From Protonemura montana (lineage: Eukaryota; Arthropoda; Insecta; Plecoptera; Nemouridae), in contig OX387604.1 in assembly GCA_947568835.1 (NCBI GenBank), forward strand, positions 1,572,001 to 1,636,000: 64,000 bases of DNA, given 5' to 3'. Numbering within the stretch: the first letter of the stretch is position 1; every line of letters begins with the position of its first letter. A program made the translations under genes and the position numbers. Of the stretch, positions 48,324-59,867 are shown in pieces. The notes beneath the pieces were generated by a model. It had not been told where the DNA came from. It worked only from the letters and a program-made list of their open reading frames with translations, and ran no database searches.

Positions 48324-49955
48324 GTAAGTCCACGGAAAGTCCACTGAAAGGCCATGCTAAGTCTAAGGTATAATAGAGCCACCTTTACGTCTGCAGCTAT
48401 CGAACCATTAGGGGCATCTATGTAGTCCTTATGTCCTGATCACTTTTCCTCTAAAGAAATAGGAAGTCGAGCCTTGCAAAACCTTGAGGATTGCTACGAA
48501 GCCGATAGAAGCTTAAATGAAAAACTATTTTGTATTTGCGATCAAATATCTGTACATGGAAGAGGCTGGATGCTTCGAAAATACATGGCCCAAAGAAACG
48601 AATCGTATAAAATAATTATTCCCATAGCATTTAAATTATGTATCTTACATGCACACAATTACATTTGGGGCATTGGTTCAAAAGCTTCGCTTCTTTAGCA
48701 ACATTCAGCCCGAGGTTTTGGACTATTTTGTAAAAAGCGCCATGTAAGAGTCAAAATCCACTGGCCCACTGATACACTGATTTATCATGGTCACTGATCT
48801 GCACTCCTCAGGCCACACTCGCAAGATCAGCATACCAGACTGTGTAGAGTTTCACATCACAACTAATGCGTGCCGCGGATTCTGTGAGTCCTGGTCCGTA
48901 CCTTCGGCGGTTGACACGCTCAAAGTGAACCCTAACCAGGCGGTTACTTCAGTCGGCCAGTGCTGCAACATGATGGACACAGAGGACGTAAGCACTTAGT
49001 ATAAAGCATGCTCTCTTGGCAGTGCTAGCTATTAAACTCGAATTAGACTTGTTGTGTGGATGATATTTATTGTCCAACATTTCAAATTGCCATTAGATAC
49101 GGATGATCTTCCATTCTTCTTGCCTAACGAGTTTTGGAGCAAGAATTCTTTCGATTGTCACACATTTTTAACGTTTATAGTCCAATCAGAATGAGACAGA
49201 GTTCGGACTTGGACTATGGGACGCCTACATCCACCTGCTGAAGAGTATGTTCCCCAAAGACAAGCGGAGAGTGACCGCTAAACCCAACGACCTCCATAGA
49301 AATATATATCCAATACCGTAAAGATGTCCAATTTGGTGCGGTGAATGTAGTCTTCACCACAATGCAGATTTTCACACTAAGTCAACACATTAATTTCCCA
49401 TCCATGATATCGTTACTTTTGGAAATAGCTTGACCATTTTTTGAGTCAACTTGAGATTTTGATAAAAGCTCAGAATTTGCAAATCGCAATAGTTACAAAA
49501 ATACAGGCATTGCATTTGATTTGAAATCAAATACAAAAGAAATTGTTAGAAATTGTTACGTAGGACTGACATCCAGGACTTTGTCCCCCTGAGAAATACG
49601 CATCCCGGACAAATCTTGACATTTTGATTAGCGAGTCACTACTTACATTACTTACTCTGCTATTGGAAACCATAATTCCCTACGGCTTCTTTCAATTTCA
49701 CTCGTTAACTTACTCGAAAACGCCAGTCCCCTAGCAACCATTTTGTCCACACAGTTGACGGTCTGACCTATGGTTGATTGAGTTACCAACATCGCGTGGT
49801 CTTACGCAAAGACCAGTACACGCTATGTCTGGATTTGTCTAAGATTTTCTCCTCTTTTTCAGGTCGAGGTGAGAGTAATGTGCTTGGAAGGAACAAGAGA
49901 TTTGGTGTTCAAGAGTGCGAAGAGCTGCTCATGCTACCACTGCAAGAAGGACTAA
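48221..49955 (+). CDS. Gpa2: Thyrostimulin alpha subunit, glycoprotein hormone alpha-2; 3 coding exons, complete
   Basis: Exons 48221-48323, 48812-48987 and 49863-49955 join to 123 residues. A signal peptide (about residues 1-22, LVVALGLLALITQL core) precedes a mature chain with ten cysteines (31, 45, 55, 59, 85, 86, 100, 115, 117, 120), the cystine-knot set of GPA2. Diagnostic segments are CHKVGHTRKISIPDC, TTNACRGFCESWSVPS, QCCNMMDTEDV and the terminal SCSCYHCKKD. GPA2 pairs with GPB5 to form thyrostimulin, a secreted ligand of LGR1-type receptors linked in arthropods to ion and water balance and to reproduction. The ATG follows an acceptor (TTACAG|G) by one base, so a separate non-coding first exon is expected. 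An AATAAA lies at 50675-50680. Its partner gene Gpb5 converges on it about 3 kb downstream. Confidence 0.96.
48812..48987 (+). CDS. Gpa2: Gpa2 middle exon (cystine-knot core)
   Basis: It carries five of the ten cysteines, including the adjacent pair in GQCCNMMDTED. Acceptor is CCTCAG|GC and donor is GAC|GTAAGC. Confidence 0.95.
49863..49955 (+). CDS. Gpa2: Gpa2 terminal exon
   Basis: It encodes VEVRVMCLEGTRDLVFKSAK and the closing CSCYHC cluster, then TAA. The acceptor has a strong pyrimidine tract (CTCTTTTTCAG). Confidence 0.95.
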   Translation, partial: VEVRVMCLEGTRDLVFKSAKSCSCYHCKKD

Positions 49956-52935
49956 GGCTAACTTCACTAAGCCTGGGCTCAGCTGACCTTACTCAATGAA
50001 GCACCTAACCTTGGTCCTACTCCCCCCAAACCCTAACAAAACCACCACCACACATATTTGCTTGCAAATCATTAACTCCAGAACCAACATCGTTACTCAG
50101 AATTCTGGAAGTTTCAGCATGTATTTGTATAGAGCCAAATATTACTTACCTTAATTTTTGAAATAGTGATGTTGTAAAATCTGCATGGATTTGAAAAGTT
50201 TGCAGAGTTTTTCAACTTGAAATTGTTGCTTTAAAGAGATACAATAATTTCTGTGGCTATTTTCTAAAATTTGTTTCTTGCATCACTTATGATGTTCTTT
50301 GAATATAGTTCTGCCAGACATTATTAAGCTGCATGTACCCAGCAAATGTAATTGTTTTTCATTATTACCATGTAAAGGATGGCGCATTTAGCTAAATAGA
50401 TCGCAGGGTGTATCTCAATCATGATTACTTTTAATAGATGTATGTAAATCACGGCTGTAGTTCAATCACAACCCTGGCATATTTATTTTAGGGAAGTTGT
50501 GAAATGGTAGGTACAGAAAAACTACTGCGCATGCGTTTTAGAGCAAGCCCGGAAAGTATTCTGCTGTTCATCTTGTGCAGTAATTATATGTCAAGCTTTC
50601 AAGTCAAAAGCAAATCAAGCTCAACGAACCGTCACTTTTTCAAACCTTTATTGATTTGACCTTATCTTTGACAGAATAAATAAGAGATGAACTTACTCTG
50701 GTTTTATTATTAGTGGAAGGAAATGTGTCAAGAAGAGAGAAGAAGCGAGATTTCATGAGATCTGAAACGATGGAGACAATATAAATATTGAAATAAGCAC
50801 TTTTCTCTCTTGTCACTTGTATATCATTTTCACTTTACTAAACTTATTTATCCTTAAAAAAGTCTTCGTAAGATCTTAGAATCATAAAATCGTCCAAGGT
50901 AAAATAATGCTATATTTTTTTTTTGTTAAAGAGAAGCTTTTTTGAAAGTTGTACCTGTACCAAGCCTGCCATGCACCTATGTATCCAACATGCTAATTAA
51001 AACTGATCAACACTACTATTAAATTCATTCATTTTCTAGTCGCATCGTACTTCGCCAGCGCATTAGGGATGAATATTGATAAGTAGGTCAGAACAAAAGT
51101 ATGAATGAAATTTATGAATGGAAGGGTTTGTTAGAGCGTAGAATTTAGAAAAGAGAACACACAAAGAGGCTGAGAATCAGCTGTTCTGAAAGCAAATATC
51201 ACAGTCAAATCTCGATCAGTATGAATTCCTCAACCAATCCATGCCGTCGACAGCCGTTAAAGAATGAGGTGAGTTATACGTTACACTTACTTCAATTAAC
51301 CTTTCTCCCAAATAGATCCATTTTTCACCTTTAATGGTTACCCATTGAAAACCTGTCGCGGCGTAGCAATTAGCAAAGTTGCTTTGCCGTTGGCATGGCA
51401 ACGATCAACAGTGAATGACGGCAACGCATAATATGCTCTTCGCCAAACTCCAACATCACGTATTTTTGAGGAAATTCGGATTTATTACGGAGATAAAAAA
51501 TAAGAAAATAGATCTATAATTTGCCTTTGTGAAGCGCCTAGCCTGGCCCATTGCCTGAAGTGCGTGCACTGTATGTGCGTGCATACGCTTGCGTGAGCGT
51601 GCGGTGATAGCTGCAATCTACTAATGTCTCCAATACACCCCACCAATACTGGGATGCTGGGAGTTGTCACGATTTTTTTTGCAGCTAGCGATCAGCTGTC
51701 ATTAGCTGGAATTAATTGCACTGCGACCAAGAGTTGGAGAAGGGGTTTTCAATCGAAGATGTACTTGCACTGTTGACCAATCTTTTGATTACCAGTAGCA
51801 GGATCATTAAGACATTGCTTCATCTCATCCTGTCTCGTGTTATCAGAACTCACTTAAAAATAGCTCAGCCCCCATTCACCCCCTTTCTTTTCAGTCAGCT
51901 GCTTAGATTGAATAATCATCCAATTGCAATGCAGATGCAACAGTGCGGTATCTTTCTATTACGTTACCACTTTCTTATTTATTTCTAGCAGGGCATTGAA
52001 TCAATACTAGAAATAGGTTGCTTGTAGAAATTATATGCTTATAGATAGTAAAATCTGAGCGAAAGAAAATTATTTTTATTTCAATAAAATTAAACACAGT
52101 CTTTATAAATTGGTTAGATTTTATTACACTTTATAGAGTAGCACTTTACATGCATAGCGAACATATTGGACATCTTTAAGTGAGAACTTAATATGTGAGG
52201 CGTGTGTGCGGATAAAATTAACGATATATTTCAGCAGCCGCTCAGCAGATCATTTGATTGACAGCTTCCAATGAAGCATCCATCATGAGGAGCTAATGAG
52301 CTTCGTGGGTTGCATCTCGTGGCTGAAAGAGGACGAGAGCTTTCCCCTCCCCCCCCCCCTTCCTTTTAACTAGACTTAGGGGTAACATGTATAGTGCGTA
52401 TCCTACAAACACACAAGGTTTAGCACAAGGAGGATTTAAAACTGTGAGTACATGATGGAAAAGAATGCTTTTTAATTTCACTGATTAACAGTTTTATGGC
52501 CGATACAGCGATTGCCCCAAAGAGATTGATAGAAAGATGGTACAAAGATGGTAGAAACATTTGGTTATGGAAACACTTATTTTTGTATGTTTCTGGTCTA
52601 CATGACTGGAGTAAGTTTCCACTAGAGTGGATCGGGATCCCAGTGTTGTCACTTTAGCAGGGCAATTATTGTTTAACGAGCGATCGATAAAGAGATGCAT
52701 CTTCAGCTTGAGTCTACCTCCAGCGTCAGTCGTAAGGAAATGGACCGTTAATAGTGGAAATTCGAACAGTGAATGTGTTCAAATATAGGTCAAGCTATCG
52801 AGGAAAATGTAAATGAAAATCTCTTATTTTTGGGGACCGCCTTTACAGGGTGTTTTAGTTGTTTAAGAAGTAGGGCTTTTGGCTGCGCTGAGCTACGCTG
52901 GGTTGTGCCGAACTGCGTTGGGCTGCGCTGGGCAG
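49956..52935. other. Gpa2-Gpb5 convergent intergenic region
   Basis: Both genes end into this AT-rich stretch, so much of it may be 3' untranslated sequence and flanks. Candidate poly(A) signals lie at 50675 (plus) and in TTTATT clusters near 52070 (minus). I see no exon, RNA gene or transposon. A poly-C run lies at about 52349-52360. Confidence 0.5.
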
Positions 52936-53181
52936 CTAGCGCTTGCCAAGACCTGCAAACGGTCCGCTGCGCTGCCCACGGTAACGCAGACCCTCGCAGC
53001 TAGCTTCAGCAGACTTGCAGACTGCGCAGCGGCAGGAGACTGCGTCGAGAGATTCGTAGCGTTCGGTGCCAGGTTCAACTAACGCGTCGCAGTTACGCAG
53101 TGTGATCACGGACAGTTGACGAGTCTCATGTTGACAAACTGGGTGGGAAGACCGCTTGTAAGGGAACCGCCAGTCAGAGAT
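52936..53181 (-). CDS. Gpb5: Gpb5 terminal exon
   Basis: It encodes ISDWRFPYKRSSHPVC to SCEGLRYRGQRSG and FAGLGKR with six cysteines; the acceptor is GTTACAG|AT. The stop lies next to a GGCTGCGCTG-type repeat just downstream. Confidence 0.95.
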   Translation of the reverse strand: MSDWRFPYKRSSHPVCQHETRQLSVITLRNCDALVEPGTERYESLDAVSCRCAVCKSAEASCEGLRYRGQRSGPFAGLGKR

Positions 53182-55991
53182 CTGTAACATGATATGTAAG
53201 GTTTAACTCAATGAGGTTTGGACCACAGCCTAGTGTTTTGGAGCTGTCCTGGAGCTGTCCTGAAGCTTTCCTGAAGCTGTCCTGAAGCTGTCCCGGTGTC
53301 CAATAAGAGAACGGTTCAGTGCTGTTTTGGCTTTGCAAGGAGAGAGTGACCTTGATGACAAAAATGCTCCCATCCAAGGACACACCCAAGGTCATGTTAC
53401 CGACAAAACAGAGTCGAAGGGAAATTAAATTGATTTTAGCTCTTGGTTCATCATGCAGAGTGTTGGGCAGTCCCACAGCCTTCGGAATCTGCTCACTTGA
53501 TTACAGACATCAGAAATTCGTGGAATGCAGGGAAGGCGGTGTACGGGGCATTGCTCGACACGCAATCGTTCATTCAGTTCGAGTGATTGGTGCCGGGACA
53601 TTGGTGCCGGTACATTGGTGCCGGTACGTGGGTACCGGGACATTGGTGTCGGTACGTGGGTTCCGGGACACTGGCCCAGGGCAGGACGTGTACGGTCTTT
53701 ATGTCTTGGCAAATTATTGGGAGGCTGCCACTTACCGACAATGCAATTATATAGCAGCTATCATGGGCTTTTTATCTGATTACATTTGGGTTGGTTTTTA
53801 GGTTTCAATCATCAAAGCAAGCATTCTCTTTTATTATTACTTGTAGTTTGTGCTCTGTCTGTACTCTACATTGTCTATCACTATCAAACCTACCATCATC
53901 TGTTGTTCACTTTAAAGCGTGAAGGTCGAAATGTATAATTTGATCTTCATTGGAATACGCTGATATTTTCTCAGCTTGAAATATCGAACTGTATTTTCTT
54001 ATAGCGAGAGGACAATAATTTGCTATCTGTTATATAACTTAAGCTGGGACTCAGAAGGGTAGCAAACCCGATGACAGTCTTGTTTATTTTAGCTGACTAC
54101 CGGGTCTCTTAAAATCGTGATCCCATTTGTTTTCAAGACGTGCAGTGCGTAGCTTGAAGGGAGGGAGCAGGGAGGTGGACCCCCCCAACCCCATCGAGTG
54201 GTCTAATTAATACGATGTGCATGCCGCACTGGAACCAGCTGTACGCGTCTTGAAAGATCTTTCAAAGGCTCGTGGGGGCTCGAGCTATTTTTAGGTAAAC
54301 CCTCATAGAAAGGGTTGGTGTTTTAGGGCATTACAGTAATTTACCGTTTGCTATTAATTAATCGATTGTTTCTTTTATTCTTCGATTGTAGTTTTGAATT
54401 GCAAAATTAATTAATTTTAATACAAATTTTGTAAGGCATTGACAGGGTTGGGAGATAGGCTGGGCACATAAACTGAAGTGCACGGCAACAGGAAGAAAAC
54501 AAAAAAACGACTCTTTAGAAAAAAAGATGGAAGATTTCGGAATTAATTGAAAATAGAGAAAGGAATAGTTGGTAGCATAAAGAAATTTAGACTATGTACT
54601 CAGACGATTTAAATGTGACAGATACAATTCAATAAACACATAAAAAGGCGTGAAGTTTTCCGCATGCTGCTAAGCATTTTCTGAATAGGTGAGCATTAGT
54701 TAAAAGTAATCCGAGAGAAAAATTCTTTCTGTAACATCGTAGCTACATTCAAGTCAGCACACAACCAATACACCCACCCACCTTCCCACCCACCTTCCCA
54801 ACCTCCTCCCAACCACCATCCCAACCTCCTCCCAACCTCCATCCTACGCACATAACCTAACTAGGCGTCGATGACCAAAATACAACTAATCTTTTAGTTA
54901 ACTTTCCCGATCAAGATAAAAAACACAGTCAAGATAAGCTTGAAACTTTTCACAGCTCGTTCCCCTTGTTTTGGTAAATGTCGGATAGCAACGTAGGATG
55001 GGTAAGCACGTGACCGCTTGAGCCGGGATTAGCACCTCTCGAGTCGTGGGTAGATGGGGCACACGGAGTACAGGAGGCACACGGGGCACACGGGGCACAC
55101 GAGGCACACGGGGGCACACGGGGACATACGGGGGCGCGTCGGCAGCGACCATTCATGACTGAGTCGTGATCTGACTCTACTATAAGAGACTGGCGTGCTG
55201 GGATTTAAGCCCCCTCTAGGCGATGACTTGCTCTTTTCCTTTTCCTACTTGTCTTGTCTCCTGTTCGCTTCTCAGCTTACTGGAACTACCAGCCTCGTTT
55301 CATTCGATCAGCCCTATTAAACCACGTGCTTCGTCAGAGATCACTGGTTAGGGCAACTACCAGGAGCGGAATCATGGTGAACTGATGTACTAACGGGCTG
55401 TCTTTAGAGGCGAATTTCCGAAACCAATTTTACAAGATCAGTTTCCTAGAACTTCAGGTACTTAAATAAGTCTCTTGATAGCGTAGGTTGCCTCTTAGTT
55501 CGAATCCTGTTGCATGATACAAAATGCAAATGGTACATGACATTGTTTGAAAAAGAGTTCCCCACCTAATCGCAAGATCTGATACAAAGGAGCGACGAGG
55601 AGTTCTTAGCGCGATGTACAGTTTCAAGACTGATGGTGTTTGCATGGTTTTCAGTAATTACCCTGATAAATGAATGAGACAGGAAGATGTACCAACCTCG
55701 TTAGAGTCGCACCGACCCCAGCAGGACATGACGCTGACAGTGTCCCAGCAAATCCTGCCTGCAGAGTCTGTTTTGGTGACGCGGTACGAATATTGCCTCC
55801 GATGGCACTCCAGTGTTGACGTGGGGTTCACGTCGGGGACTGCCACTGCGACCGCCACTGCCGAGGGCTGCACCGATTCGCTGCCTGCCACCAGACCTGA
55901 CATGTCTGCCATGCCCACTGCGCCCACCGTGCCCGCAAAGCCCACCATGCCCACCGACAGCCACGACACAAGCAGCAGGGTCTTCACAGCC
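52936..55991 (-). CDS. Gpb5: Thyrostimulin beta subunit, glycoprotein hormone beta-5; 2 coding exons seen, 5' start exon not located
   Basis: Exons 55991-55697 and 53181-52936 give 179 residues of the prohormone. The left part is a hydrophobic leader (TLLLVSWLSVG) and a degenerate VG/AV-rich spacer. The hormone domain follows: LECHRRQYSYRVTKTD, ICWDTVSVMSCWGRCDSNE, then after the intron ISDWRFPYKRSSHPVC, NCDALVEP, SCRCAVCKSAEASCEGLRYR. Ten cysteines match the GPB5 knot, and the junction and FPYKR motif are typical of arthropods. The first base of the upstream exon completes a codon begun in an unfound exon: a TTTACAG acceptor sits at 55993-55992, and the only in-frame ATGs in this exon lie inside or beyond the hydrophobic leader. 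The chain extends past RYRGQR to GLGKR. The donor GAG|GTTGGT is weak. It dimerises with GPA2. Confidence 0.94.
53242..53296. repeat. 11-bp tandem repeat, 5 copies, Gpb5 intron
   Basis: Five copies of AGCTGTCCTGA with one or two changes each lie about 60 bp upstream of the terminal Gpb5 exon acceptor. Confidence 0.85.
53590..53673. repeat. 14-bp tandem repeat, 6 copies, Gpb5 intron
   Basis: Six copies of a GTGCCGGTACATTG-like unit (variants GTACCGGGACATTG, GTGTCGGTACGTGG). An open plus-strand frame crosses it only because the array lacks stops. Confidence 0.85.
55056..55135. repeat. GGCACACGG tandem repeat, Gpb5 intron
   Basis: About eight copies of a 9-10-bp unit GGCACACGG(G) with small changes. 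The Cys/Pro- or Val/Pro-rich frames across it are composition artefacts. Confidence 0.85.
55697..55991 (-). CDS. Gpb5: Gpb5 exon with leader and first knot cysteines
   Basis: Hydrophobic leader, a low-complexity spacer encoded by a degenerate 9-bp repeat (about 55913-55966), then CHRRQYSYRVTKTD and CWGRCDSNE with four cysteines. A start codon in this exon would cut into the signal sequence, so an upstream exon is expected. Confidence 0.87.
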
Positions 55992-56125
55992 CTGTAAAGA
56001 AGCCCATCCACACTAACTCGTTTGATGGATTTGGGAATAGACGAGTAAAATGTTGGTTGGTCTTTGCTCTTTGAGGATTAGATGTAGTTTTCTTGGTTGA
56101 TGTTGATGGATAGATTTGTATTGTT

Positions 56126-56470
56126 TAACGACGCACTGTTTTGACGGCGGTCCCTGTGGAAATTGTTGAATTAGTGGGTGATGATGAGGATGATGACGAA
56201 TCTAACCCGGACCAGAAGAAAGAAGAGGAAACCTGGTGCCGGCACGGAGCTATCACTTGTCGACGAGCACCAAGATCCCATCTGTAGAACTCTTGAACAA
56301 CAGGACACCTCTACTAATCCATGCTATCGAAAGGTTGATAAGCAAGAGAAATGAAGCGATGTGCTAACTTTAATATCTCCAGCCTCTGTACTGAAAATAA
56401 CTGGTCACGAGTTTCTATGTTACCATCCAGTACCTGATCCAGCGCATTGTTGCTTAACGATAGCCTCGTT
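56126..56470 (-). mobile_element. 5S-derived SINE, near full length, upstream of Gpb5
   Basis: Reverse-oriented: tail TTTAACGACGCACTGTTTTG, body GATGATGAGGATGATGACGA and CTGGTGCCGGCACGGAGC, and head at about 56420-56460 whose minus strand reads GTTAAGCAACAATGCGCTGG, ATCAGGTACTGGATGG, a 5S rRNA match. Confidence 0.75.
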
Positions 56471-57781
56471 ATCAACTTGTCAAACTGTTCAAGGCTGAGA
56501 TTTATAAATGTCAAACGTATTTATATAGTTTAAATTGATTACACAACTTATTTAAGCAACAGATGCACCCGATGCACTATTCCGCAGTACGCATTCTAAA
56601 AAACCGAGCAACCTGAGAATTGTTAATTGCGGACGAGTTTATTTTCAAATGTTCAAATTGAAATCACGTGAGAAAAACCTCTGCCTTTATCCCAACGGGA
56701 TATCAGAAGCAAACGTGGACTTATGTTTTGTTTTCTTGAAATGTTTGCCCAAACTCACCACGATTGCTTGCAGTTACGTAAAGTGAAGTGAGCGAAATAA
56801 CTAGTGAAGCTGACAATTTTCCCACGTGAATTTCTTCGACATGCCATTCCAATAAAGTAATTTTCCATTGCAGCAATCAAACTCGGGGTACCGTCACAGG
56901 AACAAAAGTCACAACTCGAATCGACAAGAGTCACCAGCAAAAGTAAACACCGGACCATCTCAAGGGAAATCAGTTTCTATTCCAGTAAACACACATTTTC
57001 AGGACATTATTGCTGAGCACTTTTTAGTTTAGCAAATAATTGGAGCCAATACCTGAGTATTGACTGGGGACTGAGAGCTGTGCGCTTGAAATTAGAACAA
57101 ACATACAACGGTTAATAGATATACCCACGTACTAAAATTACAACAGAATTTGAAAATAGTCAGACGTTTAATCTGACCTCTGGGCAAGAGCAAAAAAGCT
57201 GAGAATAAAAAACTGGACACAACTGTAGTGAACTAGAATCGTTTTATGGAATTGCATGTGTTTTTTATTGTACTCTCGCCAAGGAGGAGTGTGAAATCAC
57301 TGTTGAAAAGTGAGAAGCCACCAGATCTGTGCTATAGGCGATAGTATATTTCCGATGCTGGTGGCTGCTGTCAGCGTGGCGGGTGTTGAATCTTTCGGAA
57401 ACCGCAAACAATTTCAAGCAAAGTCTTTCGACAACGTTTTTGAGTCGAAAACTGATTTATATCCAATAATTATTACTCACATGGAGCGTTGGCGAGGTAG
57501 CTAATGCGGGGTCTGTTACTGCCGGCTGCGTTGGCTGCGTTGGCTGCGTTGGCTGCGTTGGCTGCTGGTGACCGTAAAGATCTACTCGAGATCCAGCGTG
57601 CTCTCGTCCAGACCCTTATATCGCGGTGTTCCAACGTCGCTGCCAGAATCGGCGTCGGCGTCGGTGGCAACTTCGAGGCCATGAGGGCGGGACCGACGCT
57701 GTCTCCTATTGGCTGAGCAAAGCTTTCCTTCGTGAGGCGCCGTGTCCGACGTCGATGACGGCTTATCGGCCATCGGCCCAC

Positions 57782-57825
57782 ACCGGCCCGCACCGGCCCT
57801 CACCAGCCCGCACCGGCGCTCGGTC
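57782..57825. repeat. GC-rich CCGGCCC/CCGCAC repeat
   Basis: Four to five degenerate copies of a 9-10-bp CACCGGCCCG-like unit. Its GC-rich neighbourhood also includes GCGTTGGCT repeats at 57525-57560. Confidence 0.7.
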
Positions 57826-58786
57826 TAACGCTACAGGCGTCACAAACCAGGGATGTTAAGCGACTCACGACATTAATTACGAGAGCAGTAACGCTGAAGC
57901 GTGTCTAATTCGAACGGAGCAGCTTACTGTATCTTTACCTAGTATATACTTTCTACGTTTTATGTTTGAAAAATGCTTCTTTTTGACGTCATAGGGATTT
58001 TCTTTCATGTATATATAGATGTTTATGCTAAATAGTTAGCTGGATCAAGATAAATGAACACGTTTTATTCTCTGCTACCCCTCACTCCATTCCTACCTTA
58101 TACTTCGCCTCTCTCTCTCTCTCTCTCTCAACCAGCCCTCTACTGTCACAGCAAGGCTAACCGACCTATTACTGCTTGTTCAGTTTTACATCTTGCACCA
58201 ATAACCACGATGGACCCAACCGCGCTGACCCTAACCCTTTCAGGCCCTCAACTGCGCGACCCCATCATCTCAATTATTAATCAGACGAACTCGAGACAAA
58301 TCAATCAAAAAGCTCCTAGCCTTCGATCATTTTCGATCTTCCTCCATATCCTCCCCCACCGTCGTTGTGAAATCGCATGCTTTTGCCAAATCACCACAAG
58401 CTAACGATCAAACATCACTGTCATTGAATGTTACGATCCGACGTTTCATATTTTGCTTTTTTTGTTAGCTCTGATTAACAAAGATCAAGAAAAACCATGG
58501 AACTGGGAATAAATTTGGGAACCTCACAGCTTCTAATTAGAATAAACCGTGATACGGTGTCTTAGGAGCACGCACCTAGCAGGGTGGGGCGGGGTGGGGG
58601 TGGGGGGGGGGACAAAAAGTAATCTATATTACAACTGTAATTTCCAACTTTTCAAGGAACTGTGGCTGCCTTGAAACGCCGAACTTCCTCAATGAAAATT
58701 CTGTAGTTTTTATCGATATCATAGCTGCCTTAAGAGTAAAGAGTCATTACTTGCTCCTTGTGCGCCTCCGTGATTGCTACAAGAAC

Positions 58787-58866
58787 CTGCAACTTGCTGC
58801 AAGATGCTGCAAGGTGCTGCAACTTGCTGCAAGGTGCTGCAACTTTCTTCAAGATGATGCAAGGTA
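58787..58866. repeat. 10-bp tandem repeat, about 8 copies
   Basis: Units alternate CTGCAACTTG and CTGCAAGGTG with minor changes (CTGCAAGATG, CTTCAAGATG), so there is a weak 20-bp super-period. Confidence 0.85.
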
Positions 58867-58892
58867 CTCCCATGTTCTCAACATACAAGGGG

Positions 58893-59049
58893 ATGATGGT
58901 TTTTAGACTCATGTCTACTTGATTTATCCTTAGCACAAGTTTTTAGAAAAACTATTTGAACTGGGTTTTGAATGCTAAGTAAAGGGCTTAAAGCCCTTTA
59001 AGCCCTTACTAAGCATTCAAAACCCAGTTCAAATAGTTTTTCTAAAAAA
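58893..59049. repeat. Head-to-head pair of the CCAGTTCAAATAG dispersed repeat
   Basis: A minus-strand copy (58893-58981) and a partial plus-strand copy (59007-59049) face each other across a palindromic AAGGGCTTAAAGCCCTTTAAG spacer, which gives a foldback. The units match the copy at 39800-39887 almost exactly. Confidence 0.8.
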
Positions 59050-59867
59050 AATGCAAGGGGATCCTTGAACAAAACTGCAAGCGAGCATTGTGGCTTCTTC
59101 TAGCTGCAGCAAACGCTAAGTTGCCATCCAAATAATAACAGTTCATACAACAAAGTAAGCAAGCATTATATTCTTCCTCATCTTCATTAGAAGCATCTAT
59201 ACGCTCGACCGCATGATTATATACGTACATGGGCAAAGCCATCAAGTAATTTCCTGCCTTTTCCGTGCTACGAGGAGAAAAGCATCGTAAATTTTAAACA
59301 CATCTGAACCGATTAAGATTGAAGGATCAGCTGACGTGCGTGGGTGCAGTGGTGGGTGGGTGTGGGAGAGTTAGGGTTATAAACAATGGGCAGGAAATTG
59401 CCCCAACCCAGTGTGCACCTCCATTCATGGTCCAAACGCACTGCGGCGCCCTTCGCTGACGTATACCAGGATTCCGGTTCCGGCCTATGTTTCTTATGCG
59501 TCTTTCTTTTATCCCGACCCCCTCATTCATGCACCGAGCGATTTAAAACTACCTTGTCCATCTCACTACAGTGAACAAATATGAACGCGTACTAAATTAA
59601 CCTATATTCAACATATTTTAAAATGTATTCCATCCCGTAACTACAATATAGTTTTCACAGTCTAAGTCACAAGTACGCCAAATGAATCAAATTTAGCAGA
59701 ATACTTGTTTTAATATTAAATTGTATTAATTATGCAAAAACACGACAGAGAGTGCCATGAATCATCGTTTTACACCCACGCTTTAAATATTTCATTGTGA
59801 TGAACTGCCCGATGCCGAGCTGGGTGACTGTTTTCGGTTTTCAATTGGTTTGCATAGTTTTAATGTG

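Noticed and set aside
53319-53801. 160-codon plus-strand frame in the Gpb5 intron
   Set aside because: It runs through the 14-bp tandem repeat, starts at a non-ATG codon and shows no domain or splice context.
56755-56958. Minus-strand frame MVRCLLLLVTLVDSSC as the missing Gpb5 start exon
   Set aside because: The phase would work with a donor after ATGGTCCG, but that donor (GTGTTT) is very weak and there is no independent support. The start exon is left unassigned.
58054-58404. 116-codon plus-strand frame with an N-terminal hydrophobic region
   Set aside because: The start includes a (TC)n microsatellite giving SLSLSLS, no homology is recognised, and nothing around it supports a gene.
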